NCBI GenBank assembly: GCA_902469555.1
Contig: CABRDB010000107.1
Span: 1 to 15,366 of the forward strand
Length of the DNA: 15,366 nucleotides
Direction of reading: 5' to 3'
Source: an uncultured Collinsella sp.
GTDB lineage: Bacteria > Actinomycetota > Coriobacteriia > Coriobacteriales > Coriobacteriaceae
The first letter of the stretch is position 1. Every line of letters begins with the position of its first letter. The notes beneath the pieces were generated by a model. That model did no database searches, was not told the DNA's origin, and was given only the letters and a program-made list of their open reading frames with translations. The translations under genes were made by a program, and so were the position numbers. Below are positions 1-6,279 of the stretch, one piece after another.

Positions 1-143
1 CCCCCGCCGTAGACATGCGCGTCGCCCCAGGCAACCTTCATGCCGGGCTTCTCGCGCACGTACAGCTTGACGGGCGTCTTTTTGGGCGCGGTGGCGATGT
101 AGTTGATAATCTCCTGTGCGTCCATCTCGGCTGCGTTGCTCAT
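1..143 (-). CDS. dapH: DapH, tetrahydrodipicolinate N-acetyltransferase (N-terminal part only)
   Basis: Only the first 47 residues are in the window; the gene runs off the left edge. The start is the ATG at 141-143, preceded by a clear AAAGGAGA ribosome site (about 151-158). The visible N-terminus, with MDAQEIINYIATAPKKTPVK at residues 7-26, resembles the short helical N-terminal region of the Bacillus YkuQ/DapH family (MDAxEIIxFIxxxxKxTPVK). That family acetylates tetrahydrodipicolinate with acetyl-CoA at the start of the acetylated DAP branch and carries a left-handed beta-helix C-terminus, which is not visible here. It is the last visible gene of the lysA::dapA-dapB-dapH operon, 39 bp after dapB. 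The succinyl-type DapD is an alternative, but the N-terminal sequence fits DapH better. Confidence 0.85.
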   Translation of the reverse strand, partial: MSNAAEMDAQEIINYIATAPKKTPVKLYVREKPGMKVAWGDAHVYGG

Positions 144-182
144 ATGCTGTCTCTCCTTTGAGGGGGTATGGTTGATAACTAG

Positions 183-923
183 TTAGGCGAACATGACCTG
201 GTCGAAGGTGTAGAAGCCGGGTTCGCGGGTGATGAGCTTCTGCGCGGCTGCCAAGGCACCGTTGACGAAGATCTGACGGCTCGTGGCGCGGTGGGTGAGC
301 GTGACCTCCTCGTCCTGGCCAAAGAAACTCACCTCGTGCACGCCGGCGACGGTGCCGCCGCGCAGCGAGTGCATGCCGATCTCCTTGGGGTCACGCGCGC
401 CGCACATGCCCTCGCGGCCATAGACGGGGTGGTAGCCTGCCTCGGGCTCGGCCTCGACTACGGCGTCGAGCAGCAGCTTTGCGGTGCCGCTGGGGGCGTC
501 GACCTTTTGGTTGTGGTGAGTCTCGACAATCTCGCAGTCAAAGCCGGGCAGCTCACGCGTGGCCTGGGCCACTAGATGACGCAGGGCTGCGATGCCGATG
601 GAGTAATTGCCGGAGTGCATGACGCGGGCGTTCTGGCCCAGCTCACGCAGGCGGTCCATCTGCTCGGGAGTGTAGCCTGTGGTGCCCGAGACCAACGCCG
701 CGCCCGTGCGCTCGACATAGGCGACGACGGCGTCAAAGGTCACGACGTTCGAGAAGTCGATAATCACATCGGCAGCCGGTGCGTTCTCGAGCTCGCCCAA
801 ATCGAAGCCAATCTGGGCCACAATGTCGAAAACGGGCTGTCCGGCGGTATCGACAATACCCTCGGCGGTAGTGCGGATGAGCGAGCCCATGCGGCCCGTT
901 CCCATAATGACGGTCTTAATCAA
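183..923 (-). CDS. dapB: DapB, 4-hydroxy-tetrahydrodipicolinate reductase
   Basis: This cytoplasmic enzyme reduces hydroxy-tetrahydrodipicolinate with NAD(P)H to tetrahydrodipicolinate, the substrate of the neighbouring DapH. The 246-residue protein shows the Rossmann nucleotide motif GTGRMG (residues 8-13), the SGTTGY segment (79-84), NYSIG (106-110) and the catalytic block with the His pair H136-H137, K140 and DAPSGTA (142-148). The length matches the short DapB forms; the stretch between GRMG and IIDFS is compact. The best start is a TTG at 921-923, with an AAGGGAG ribosome site 9 nt upstream inside the end of dapA. The two genes overlap by 8 bp, so translation is probably coupled. The next in-frame ATG (residue 7) would cut into the first beta-strand. 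Identity is secure; only the exact start is slightly uncertain. Confidence 0.96.
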   Translation of the reverse strand: MIKTVIMGTGRMGSLIRTTAEGIVDTAGQPVFDIVAQIGFDLGELENAPAADVIIDFSNVVTFDAVVAYVERTGAALVSGTTGYTPEQMDRLRELGQNARVMHSGNYSIGIAALRHLVAQATRELPGFDCEIVETHHNQKVDAPSGTAKLLLDAVVEAEPEAGYHPVYGREGMCGARDPKEIGMHSLRGGTVAGVHEVSFFGQDEEVTLTHRATSRQIFVNGALAAAQKLITREPGFYTFDQVMFA

Positions 924-3225
924 GCAGACCAGCTCCCTTCAAAGCATCGGTAAGTGCAGCGCGCGTGTCGTTGGCCATGGGGCACAGCGGCATACGGTAG
1001 TTTGCCTCGATCATACCCATCTGAGCGAGCGCCTCTTTGACGGGGATGGGGTTGACCTCACTAAAGAGGGCGTTGATGAGCGGCTGACCGGCAATCTGGA
1101 TATCGCGGGCGCGCTCCACGTCGCCGTCCAGATAGGCACGGCACATGTCGTGCACGAGCTGCGGCTGAACGTCTGCCCACACGCTGATGGTACCCGAAGC
1201 GCCTAGGCTCATGAGCGGCACGGTGAGGGCATCCTCGCCCGAGTACATGCGGAAGTCGTCTGACAGCAGGTGGGCGATCTTGGCCGCGTAGGCGACGTTG
1301 CCCGAGGCCTCCTTGATGCCCATGATGTTGGGGTGCGCGGCCAAGCGCTCTACGTTGCGCTCGCTGATGCCGCAGCCACAGCGGCCGGGGATGTTGTACA
1401 GAATGCAGGGGATGTCCACGGCGTCGGCCACGGTCTTAAAGTGCTGGTAGATGCCCTCTTCGTTAGACTTGTTGTAGTAGGGGGTAATGAGCAGCAGACC
1501 ATCGGCGCCCAGGCCCTGGTAAGTGAGCGACTTAGTGAGCATGGTCTGCGTGGAGTTAGAGCCCGAGCCGGCAATAACGGGGACTCGGCCCGCAACCTGC
1601 TTGACCACTGCGGCGACAACGGAGTTGTCCTCGTCGTCGGTCATCGTGGCACTCTCTCCGGTGGTGCCCAGGGTGAGGATGGCGTCGGTGCCATTTTGCA
1701 GGTGGAAATCGATAAGGCGCTCGAGCGCGTCAAAGTCGACACTGCCGTCCTTTTTAAACGGCGTGACAAGGGCGACGATTGAACCCTCGAGATTGCGGAT
1801 GTCCATGTTCTTCTCCTTCGCTTCCGCGATCTGGATGCGTTTGTTCCACTGAGCGGCGACGGCCAGGCGCTCGTCCTGAGCGCGGCGGCGGGCACTTTCG
1901 GCGCGCGACTTGGCCAGCAACTCTCGGCCGCACGGCAGCACGTCGAGCGTGGCAAAGTAGTCGCCCGGGCGCTCGGCGCGACGGATGAGGTCGGCCGAGC
2001 CATCGGGGCGCAGCAGGACCTCGGCGGAGCGCAGACGGCCGTTGTAGTTGTAGCCCATGGAGTAGCCATGCGCGCCGGTATCGTGGATTACAAGCAGGTC
2101 ACCCATGTCGATATGCGGCAGCTCGCGATCGATAGCGAACTTGTCGTTGTTCTCGCATAGGTTGCCCGTGATGTCATAGGTGTTCGTGACGGGCGCTGTG
2201 GCCTTGTCGGCGCCGCCCGGCTGACCCATCACCGTGATGTGGTGGTAAGCGCCATACATGGCGGGACGAATGAGGTCGACGGCACTGGCGTCCACGCCGA
2301 TATAGTCCTTGTAGATTTGCTTCTCGTGGATAGCCTTGGTGACCAGGCAGCCGTAGGGGCCCATCATAAAGCGGCCCATCTCGGTGCAGATGGCCACATC
2401 GTCCATGCCGGCGGGAACCAGGATCTCGTCGTATGCCGCGTGTACTCCCTCGCCGATGGCGCGAATGTCGTTGGCCTGCTGCTCGGGCAGGTAGGGGATG
2501 CCGACGCCGCCGGACAGATTGATGAAGGCGACGTGTGCGCCGGTCTCGCGCTCCAGGCGTACGGCAAGCTCAAAGAGGATGCGCGCGAGCTTGGGGTAGT
2601 AGTCGTTGGTGACAGTGTTGCTGGCAAGGAATGCGTGGATGCCAAGGTCCTCGGCACCCTTGGCCTTGAGCATGCGGAAGGCCTCGAAGAGCTGCTCGGT
2701 GGTCATGCCATATTTGGAGTCGCCCGGGTTGTCCATGATGCCGTTGGAGAGCTGGAACAGGCCGCCTGGATTAAAGCGGCAGCTGACCGTCTTGGGGATG
2801 GGTCCCGCAACACGCTCAAAGAACTCGATGTGGCTGATGTCGTCAAAGTTGACGATGGCGCCCAGCTTGTCGGCGAGCTCAAAGTCCGCCGCCGGCGTGT
2901 CGTTGGACGAGAACATGATGTCATGCCCCGTGATGCCCAGCGAGCGGGCGATCATGAGCTCGGTATAGCTCGAGCAATCGCAGCCGCAGCCGTATTCGTT
3001 GAGAATGGAGATGAGCGCCGGGTTGGGGTTGGCCTTGACGGCAAAGTATTCCTTAAAGCCCGGGTTCCATGCAAAGGCGTCGCGCACTTCTTGCATGTTG
3101 CGGCGGATGCCCGCCTCGTCGTATAGATGAAACGGCGTGGGGAACTGCTCGACGATATGCTCGAGCGTCTCCTTGTCCACAAACGGCTGCTTGGCCGCAT
3201 ATGCCTCGTTGGGAGTCAATGACAT
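916..3225 (-). CDS. lysA-dapA: LysA-DapA fusion: diaminopimelate decarboxylase joined to dihydrodipicolinate synthase
   Basis: This is a single uninterrupted frame of 769 residues holding two lysine-pathway enzymes. Residues 1 to about 431 are LysA (PLP-dependent decarboxylation of meso-DAP to lysine): YFAVKANPNP with the Schiff-base K64, the NLSGGVG glycine loop and CTEMGRFMMGPYG near the C-terminal barrel. Residues 474-769 are a full-length DapA (pyruvate plus aspartate semialdehyde): GTTGES, TPYYNK, Y610 in LYNIPGR, and the Schiff-base K638 in GIKEASGN. Between them lie about 40 Arg/Ala/Glu-rich residues that use high-GC3 codons like the rest of the gene, so they look translated rather than intergenic. 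DapA's own ATG (1804-1806) keeps a perfect AAGGAG site, so free DapA may also be made. The LysA start at 3225 has a GAGG site 10 nt upstream, within the riboswitch expression platform. A lost stop codon, or a sequencing error, in a formerly two-gene pair is the alternative. Confidence 0.93.
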   Translation of the reverse strand: MSLTPNEAYAAKQPFVDKETLEHIVEQFPTPFHLYDEAGIRRNMQEVRDAFAWNPGFKEYFAVKANPNPALISILNEYGCGCDCSSYTELMIARSLGITGHDIMFSSNDTPAADFELADKLGAIVNFDDISHIEFFERVAGPIPKTVSCRFNPGGLFQLSNGIMDNPGDSKYGMTTEQLFEAFRMLKAKGAEDLGIHAFLASNTVTNDYYPKLARILFELAVRLERETGAHVAFINLSGGVGIPYLPEQQANDIRAIGEGVHAAYDEILVPAGMDDVAICTEMGRFMMGPYGCLVTKAIHEKQIYKDYIGVDASAVDLIRPAMYGAYHHITVMGQPGGADKATAPVTNTYDITGNLCENNDKFAIDRELPHIDMGDLLVIHDTGAHGYSMGYNYNGRLRSAEVLLRPDGSADLIRRAERPGDYFATLDVLPCGRELLAKSRAESARRRAQDERLAVAAQWNKRIQIAEAKEKNMDIRNLEGSIVALVTPFKKDGSVDFDALERLIDFHLQNGTDAILTLGTTGESATMTDDEDNSVVAAVVKQVAGRVPVIAGSGSNSTQTMLTKSLTYQGLGADGLLLITPYYNKSNEEGIYQHFKTVADAVDIPCILYNIPGRCGCGISERNVERLAAHPNIMGIKEASGNVAYAAKIAHLLSDDFRMYSGEDALTVPLMSLGASGTISVWADVQPQLVHDMCRAYLDGDVERARDIQIAGQPLINALFSEVNPIPVKEALAQMGMIEANYRMPLCPMANDTRAALTDALKGAGLLD
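1813..1818 (-). promoter_or_regulatory. Internal ribosome binding site for the DapA half
   Basis: AAGGAG lies 6 nt before the in-frame ATG at 1804-1806, exactly where a free-standing DapA would begin. It suggests that a separate DapA of 296 residues can be initiated inside the fused lysA-dapA frame. Confidence 0.6.
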
Positions 3226-3291
3226 ATCCCGTAAACCTCGCTATCCAGACGGCGCTACCTGCGCATCGAATCCACATAGCGTGGACCCAAT
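3226..3291 (-). promoter_or_regulatory. Riboswitch expression platform around the lysA ribosome site
   Basis: The P1 3' strand CGCUAUCCGGAC (3303-3292) is complementary over 12 positions (one G-U) to GUCUGGAUAGCG (3250-3239), which directly abuts the AGG of the ribosome site (3238-3236). A second segment, CCACGCUAU (3284-3276), can pair 8 of 9 positions with AUAGCGAGG (3244-3236) and would bury that site. Lysine binding would hold the P1 strand and leave the second pairing free, giving an OFF state. The pairings are seen; the switching order is inferred. Confidence 0.55.
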
Positions 3292-3460
3292 GTCCGGATA
3301 GCGCTCCCGCATTGCTGCAGACAGTCCTGCGGGTGTTTCCCGCAGGCCCACCAGGCTGTTCGTGCCCGAAAAACCCAGTTCGGCGGGTTTCGCCTCCCCG
3401 CGGGGTCAAAGCCTGCCGGCTCGCCCGCGGCTCTTCGTGCCCGCGCCTCTATCAAGTGGT
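3292..3460 (-). promoter_or_regulatory. Lysine riboswitch (L box) upstream of lysA-dapA
   Basis: Read on the minus strand, the region carries the L-box landmarks in order: GATAGAGGCGCG (3453-3442), the AAGAG loop (3435-3431), GGGGAGGCGAAACCCGCCGAA (3406-3386), CTGTC (3325-3321) and a closing GGAGCGCTATCC. The outer P1 stem pairs GATAG with CTATC (3301-3297). The RNA of this class binds lysine and represses lysine genes. No U-tract terminator follows; the last 70 nt before the ATG can instead form alternative helices around the ribosome site, so control is probably translational. Family assignment rests on conserved blocks read by eye. Confidence 0.9.
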
Positions 3461-3604
3461 AACGACCCTACCACGTTGCACTTTACCAAACAAGAGTATT
3501 CGTATATAACGTTTAAAAAATGCAGGGATATGCTGGAAATAAGGGTGTAGCAATCTTGCGGCACAATAGATAGCAGCCGACGCGCACCTACGAAAGGAAC
3601 CAAT
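3461..3604. promoter_or_regulatory. Divergent promoter region between lysA-dapA and the M20 gene
   Basis: This stretch (especially 3475-3545) is clearly AT-richer than its surroundings and separates two divergent transcripts. A leftward candidate is TTGTTT, a 17 bp spacer and TAGGGT just before the L box; for the rightward gene only a weak CACAAT box at 3562-3567 is seen. No exact start point can be assigned. An AAAGGA ribosome site precedes the M20 start. Confidence 0.4.
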
Positions 3605-4792
3605 ATGGCCGAGCTCCAAGAACTCTGTCGCTACCGCCGCGACTTGCACAGGATCCCGGAGCTCGACTTCGATCTTCCGCAGACGATCGCCTATATCGAG
3701 GGCGTGTTGGCACCGCTCACCTGCGAGGTGACCCATCCGTGCCCCAGCTGCGTTTGCGCTTTCTTCGATGCCGGCACGGGCGCCGCGCATGCCACGGCGA
3801 TTCGCGCCGATATGGATGCGCTGCCCATTGCCGAGGCAACGGGGGCAGTGTTCGCTTCGACCCATCCCGGCAAGATGCATGCTTGCGGCCACGATGGACA
3901 CATGGCCATGGCGCTTGCGGCGGCAACCTTTGTCGACCGTGCGATCCGTGAGCAGCCGGGCGCCATTAAGCGCAATGTGCTCTTTGTGTTTCAGCCGGCC
4001 GAGGAGACGACTGGTGGTGCCAAGACGGTGTGCGAGAGCGGCGTGTTCGAGCGCTACGGGGTGGATCGCATCTTCGGCTTCCACGTGTGGCCCGATCTGC
4101 CCGCCGGCACGTTGGCGAGCTGCTCCGGTCCGTTGCTGGCGCGTTCGAGTGAGACACACATTCATATCCATGGCACGAGCATCCATATCGCTAAGACCTA
4201 TGGCGTTCCGGTCGAGGAGTCGCACGATGCGGCGCTGGCGGCTGCCAAGTTCTTGGTTTCCGAGCGCGAGCTCATGGACGAGTTGGGTGTCGACGAGCCC
4301 TGCATTGGTAAGTTCGGCCTGCTGCAGGCCGGCACCGTCTGCAATGCGGTGGCGGGGGAGGCCCATGTTGCCGGCAGCCTACGTGTGTTTACGGACGACA
4401 TGTTCGGCCGCGCGCGCGAGGGCGTGCGCCGCGTGCTGGACGATGCCTGCGTCGCAACGGGCTGCACATATGACCTCGATTTTGCCGAGGGCTATCCGCC
4501 GGTCGATAACGACCCCGTGCTGTTCGCCCACATTGCGCCTGTCTTGTCCGAGCTGCAACTCGTGGATGAGCCTTTGCTGATTGCCGAGGACTTCGCTTTC
4601 TATCAGCGCCATCTGCCAGGCGTGTTCTTCCTCCTGGGTACGGGCGTGCCGGAGGGACAAGATAATCCGATCGATTCGGATGGCTGTCCCGCCTATGCCA
4701 CGAGCGCCCTTCACACTGATACCATGCTCTTTGACGAGGAAATCCTACTCAAAGGCCTCGATGTCTACAAACGATTGCTTGGCTTGGAGTGA
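3605..4792 (+). CDS. M20-family amidohydrolase, probable N-acetyl-diaminopimelate deacetylase
   Basis: This is a 395-residue metal-dependent amidohydrolase of the M20D (hippurate hydrolase/HipO-like) type. Seen motifs: RRDLHRIPEL at the N-terminus (11-20), RADMDALP (67-74), HACGHDGH with the metal-binding C94 and H96, PAEE (131-134), H160 in FHVW, and the C-terminal ligand H370 in ALHTDTMLFDEE. All five expected metal ligands are present. This family hydrolyses N-acyl amino acids. Lying divergent to lysA-dapA-dapB-dapH, it is a natural candidate for DapL (YkuR-type), which removes acetate from N-acetyl-LL-DAP in the DapH branch; that assignment is from context only, and other N-acyl substrates are possible. 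It is not downstream of the lysine riboswitch. The start ATG has AAAGGA 8 nt upstream. Confidence 0.85.
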   Translation: MAELQELCRYRRDLHRIPELDFDLPQTIAYIEGVLAPLTCEVTHPCPSCVCAFFDAGTGAAHATAIRADMDALPIAEATGAVFASTHPGKMHACGHDGHMAMALAAATFVDRAIREQPGAIKRNVLFVFQPAEETTGGAKTVCESGVFERYGVDRIFGFHVWPDLPAGTLASCSGPLLARSSETHIHIHGTSIHIAKTYGVPVEESHDAALAAAKFLVSERELMDELGVDEPCIGKFGLLQAGTVCNAVAGEAHVAGSLRVFTDDMFGRAREGVRRVLDDACVATGCTYDLDFAEGYPPVDNDPVLFAHIAPVLSELQLVDEPLLIAEDFAFYQRHLPGVFFLLGTGVPEGQDNPIDSDGCPAYATSALHTDTMLFDEEILLKGLDVYKRLLGLE

Positions 4793-4794
4793 CG

Positions 4795-5118
4795 ATGGAA
4801 CGACGCCGACAGTCTGCCGTATATAGTCCGGGTGGATGCGGATGCGGTTTGCTGCTGCTTCCGGTCATCGCTGTGAGCATTGGCGTGATGTTTGTGTTTG
4901 CTGGGCTGGCTGCGGCGGCACTCGTACTGTTTATCACCGCCATCGGCGTGACGGTCTGGCTGTGCCGTTCTCGCGAGCAGCGCCGCGCCGACGGTAAGAC
5001 CAATGTCGGCTGGGTCGTCTTCCTGATCATTGCGTACCTATTGAGCATCAGCTACCTGGTGTTCTTTGTCCTAATGATGATCAGTGCCTTTACCGGGAAA
5101 TCCGTCACGGTGGGTTGA
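4795..5118 (+). CDS. Small hypothetical membrane protein
   Basis: This is a 107-residue protein I do not recognise. After a basic N-terminus (MERRRQ) come a short Gly/Cys-containing stretch (GGCGCG, residues 13-18) and two adjoining hydrophobic segments at about 18-34 and 36-56. An Arg/Lys-rich cytoplasmic-looking loop (CRSREQRRADGK) and a third long hydrophobic segment (about 72-98) follow. It sits 2 bp after the amidohydrolase stop, with GGAG in the end of that gene as ribosome site, so the two are almost certainly co-transcribed and coupled. A GTG at 4789, overlapping the upstream stop, is an alternative start in the same frame. No enzymatic motif is seen; no function is assigned. Confidence 0.7.
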   Translation: MERRRQSAVYSPGGCGCGLLLLPVIAVSIGVMFVFAGLAAAALVLFITAIGVTVWLCRSREQRRADGKTNVGWVVFLIIAYLLSISYLVFFVLMMISAFTGKSVTVG

Positions 5119-5129
5119 TGCGCTGCCAG

Positions 5130-5165
5130 CAGACGGTCACGCAAAGTGCGTTTGCTCGGCGTCTG
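5130..5165 (+). terminator. Possible terminator hairpin without U-tract after the membrane protein
   Basis: Nested arms CAGACG/CGTCTG (5130-5135, 5160-5165) and GCAAA/TTTGC (5141-5145, 5151-5155) form a two-part stem 12 bp after the stop codon. No T-run follows, so it may be an RNA-end stabiliser or a weak terminator. Confidence 0.35.
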
Positions 5166-5194
5166 GATAGCTGCATTGGCCGTTTACCGCAACC

Positions 5195-5209
5195 TTAGCT
5201 CTCAGCTAA
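5195..5209. promoter_or_regulatory. Palindromic operator candidate TTAGCT-ctc-AGCTAA
   Basis: Perfect 6 bp arms around a 3 bp centre, in the non-coding gap before the FxLYD gene. A weak -35-like TTTACC lies just upstream (5183-5188) and a TAATGA box overlaps the right arm, so a bound protein would sit on the promoter. Confidence 0.35.
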
Positions 5210-5225
5210 TGAATTCAAGTTCAAT

Positions 5226-5275
5226 CCTTTCTACGATGTGCTGTGTGCCGGCACGGTAGCCGGATCGTAGGAAGG
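5226..5275 (+). promoter_or_regulatory. Hairpin sequestering the ribosome site of the FxLYD gene
   Basis: CCTTTCTACGAT (5226-5237) pairs with ATCGTAGGAAGG (5264-5275) over 12 positions with a single G-U. The right arm contains the AGGAAGG ribosome site 7 nt before the ATG. The 26-nt loop holds the self-complementary GTGCCGGCAC. Translation would need this stem to open. Confidence 0.6.
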
Positions 5276-5282
5276 ATGAATA

Positions 5283-5726
5283 ATGGCAAAAGAGGGAAAG
5301 AAGCCGATCGGCAAGATTGTCCTGGGCGTCATCGTGGTGCTGGTTATCGTCGGTGCCGTGGGCTCTATGGGTGGCAATTCAACCGATTCGTCTGCGAGCG
5401 ATTCGGCAAAACCTGCCGAGACGACACAGCAGGCTGAGGAGCAAAAAGAACCGCAAGAACCGTATACCATTGCTGACGAGGCTGAAGACACCTCCAATCA
5501 GTTTGCCTATAAGATCACGGGCACGCTGACCAATAACACGGACAAGGAAAAGAGCTACATTCAGATTGAGTATGTTCTGTATGATGCCGATGGCAACCAG
5601 GTTGGAACGGCTCTTGCAAACACCAATCATCTGAAGGCGGGCGGCTCCTGGAAGTTCGAGGCGCTGGGTACGGTGTCTCCCGACCAGGTTGCTAGCTGGG
5701 AGCGTTCGGACGTAAGCGGTTTCTAG
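5283..5726 (+). CDS. Membrane-anchored FxLYD-domain protein
   Basis: This 147-residue protein has a short basic N-terminus (MAKEGKKPIGK), one transmembrane segment at about 11-30, an acidic low-complexity linker (about 31-58, Ser/Asp/Glu/Gln-rich) and a C-terminal extracellular beta domain. That domain, with TGTLTNNTDKEKSYIQIEY, the YVLYDADGNQVG motif and the LKAGGSWKFEA strand, matches the FxLYD pattern of small secreted or surface proteins of unknown role. An N-in, C-out topology is inferred. The ribosome site AGGAAGG is inside a strong hairpin. It is followed after 32 bp by the HTH gene, so the three genes to 7659 may form one unit. Molecular function is unknown. Confidence 0.8.
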   Translation: MAKEGKKPIGKIVLGVIVVLVIVGAVGSMGGNSTDSSASDSAKPAETTQQAEEQKEPQEPYTIADEAEDTSNQFAYKITGTLTNNTDKEKSYIQIEYVLYDADGNQVGTALANTNHLKAGGSWKFEALGTVSPDQVASWERSDVSGF

Positions 5727-5758
5727 CATGTTGCATGCACTGGGGGAGGTGAAGTCGT

Positions 5759-6181
5759 ATGCCCGATAAAAAGCTGACCGAGGAGTTGCTCAATGAGCTT
5801 CTCGATGCGCCGAACATCGATGGCTATATCAGGGAGCACGACTTTGCCGCCCCGTCGCTTTCGGACTACCTGAAGCAGCTGCTGCAGGAAAAGGGCTTGG
5901 AGCGTTCGCGCGTGGTGCGTATGGCCGACCTCAACGAGACCTTTGGCTATCAGATCTTTACTGGTTCGCGCAATCCGAGTCGCAATAAGGTGCTGCAGAT
6001 TGCCTTTGCGATGGCGCTGACGCTCAAAGAGGCCAACCGTGCACTGACGGCTGCCGGGGTAAGCGTCCTTAACTGCAAGGATCGCCGTGATGCGATTATC
6101 ATCTTTTGCATCGATCGCGGGTGCAGCCTCCAAAAGGTCAACGAGGAGCTGTATCGCTTTGGCGAGGAGACGGTGAGTTAG
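5759..6181 (+). CDS. XRE-like helix-turn-helix protein paired with a Ser/Thr kinase
   Basis: This is a 140-residue cytoplasmic protein with an N-terminal leader (about 1-30), a lambda-repressor-like HTH (about 34-85: LSDYLKQLLQEKGL, then RVVRMADLNETFGYQIFTGSRNPSR, then VLQIAFAMALTLKEANRAL) and a conserved C-terminal tail (RRDAIIIFCIDRGCSLQKVNEELYRFGEE). I know this arrangement from Firmicutes and Actinobacteria, where such a protein often stands immediately before a Ser/Thr protein kinase, as here. DNA binding is probable from the fold; being a kinase substrate or partner is inferred from the pairing. A strong GGGGGAGGTG ribosome site lies 7-8 nt before the ATG. Confidence 0.8.
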   Translation: MPDKKLTEELLNELLDAPNIDGYIREHDFAAPSLSDYLKQLLQEKGLERSRVVRMADLNETFGYQIFTGSRNPSRNKVLQIAFAMALTLKEANRALTAAGVSVLNCKDRRDAIIIFCIDRGCSLQKVNEELYRFGEETVS

Positions 6182-6231
6182 CGGCTGATATCTGAGCCGG
6201 CGGAGCTGCCGAACAACGATGCAAACGAACG

Positions 6232-6261
6232 GGGCGCGGATGCCATGGGGTGTCTGCGCCC
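6232..6261 (+). other. GC-rich hairpin immediately before the kinase -10 box
   Basis: GGGCGCGGA (6232-6240) pairs with TCTGCGCCC (6253-6261), with one G-U and a 12-nt loop. There is no U-tract. It ends 5 nt before TATGAT and may end or punctuate the HTH transcript. Confidence 0.45.
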
Positions 6262-6266
6262 TGCGC

Positions 6267-6272
6267 TATGAT
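6267..6272 (+). promoter_or_regulatory. -10 box TATGAT for a probable leaderless kinase transcript
   Basis: TATGAT matches the -10 consensus at 5 of 6 positions and lies exactly 7 nt before the ATG at 6280, so transcription would start at or next to the A of the start codon. No good -35 is seen. Confidence 0.5.
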
Positions 6273-6279
6273 GGAGGCT

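Noticed and set aside
3452..4366. Minus-strand frame of 304 residues over the M20 gene
   Set aside because: Shadow of the amidohydrolase, whose metal ligands are all intact on the other strand.
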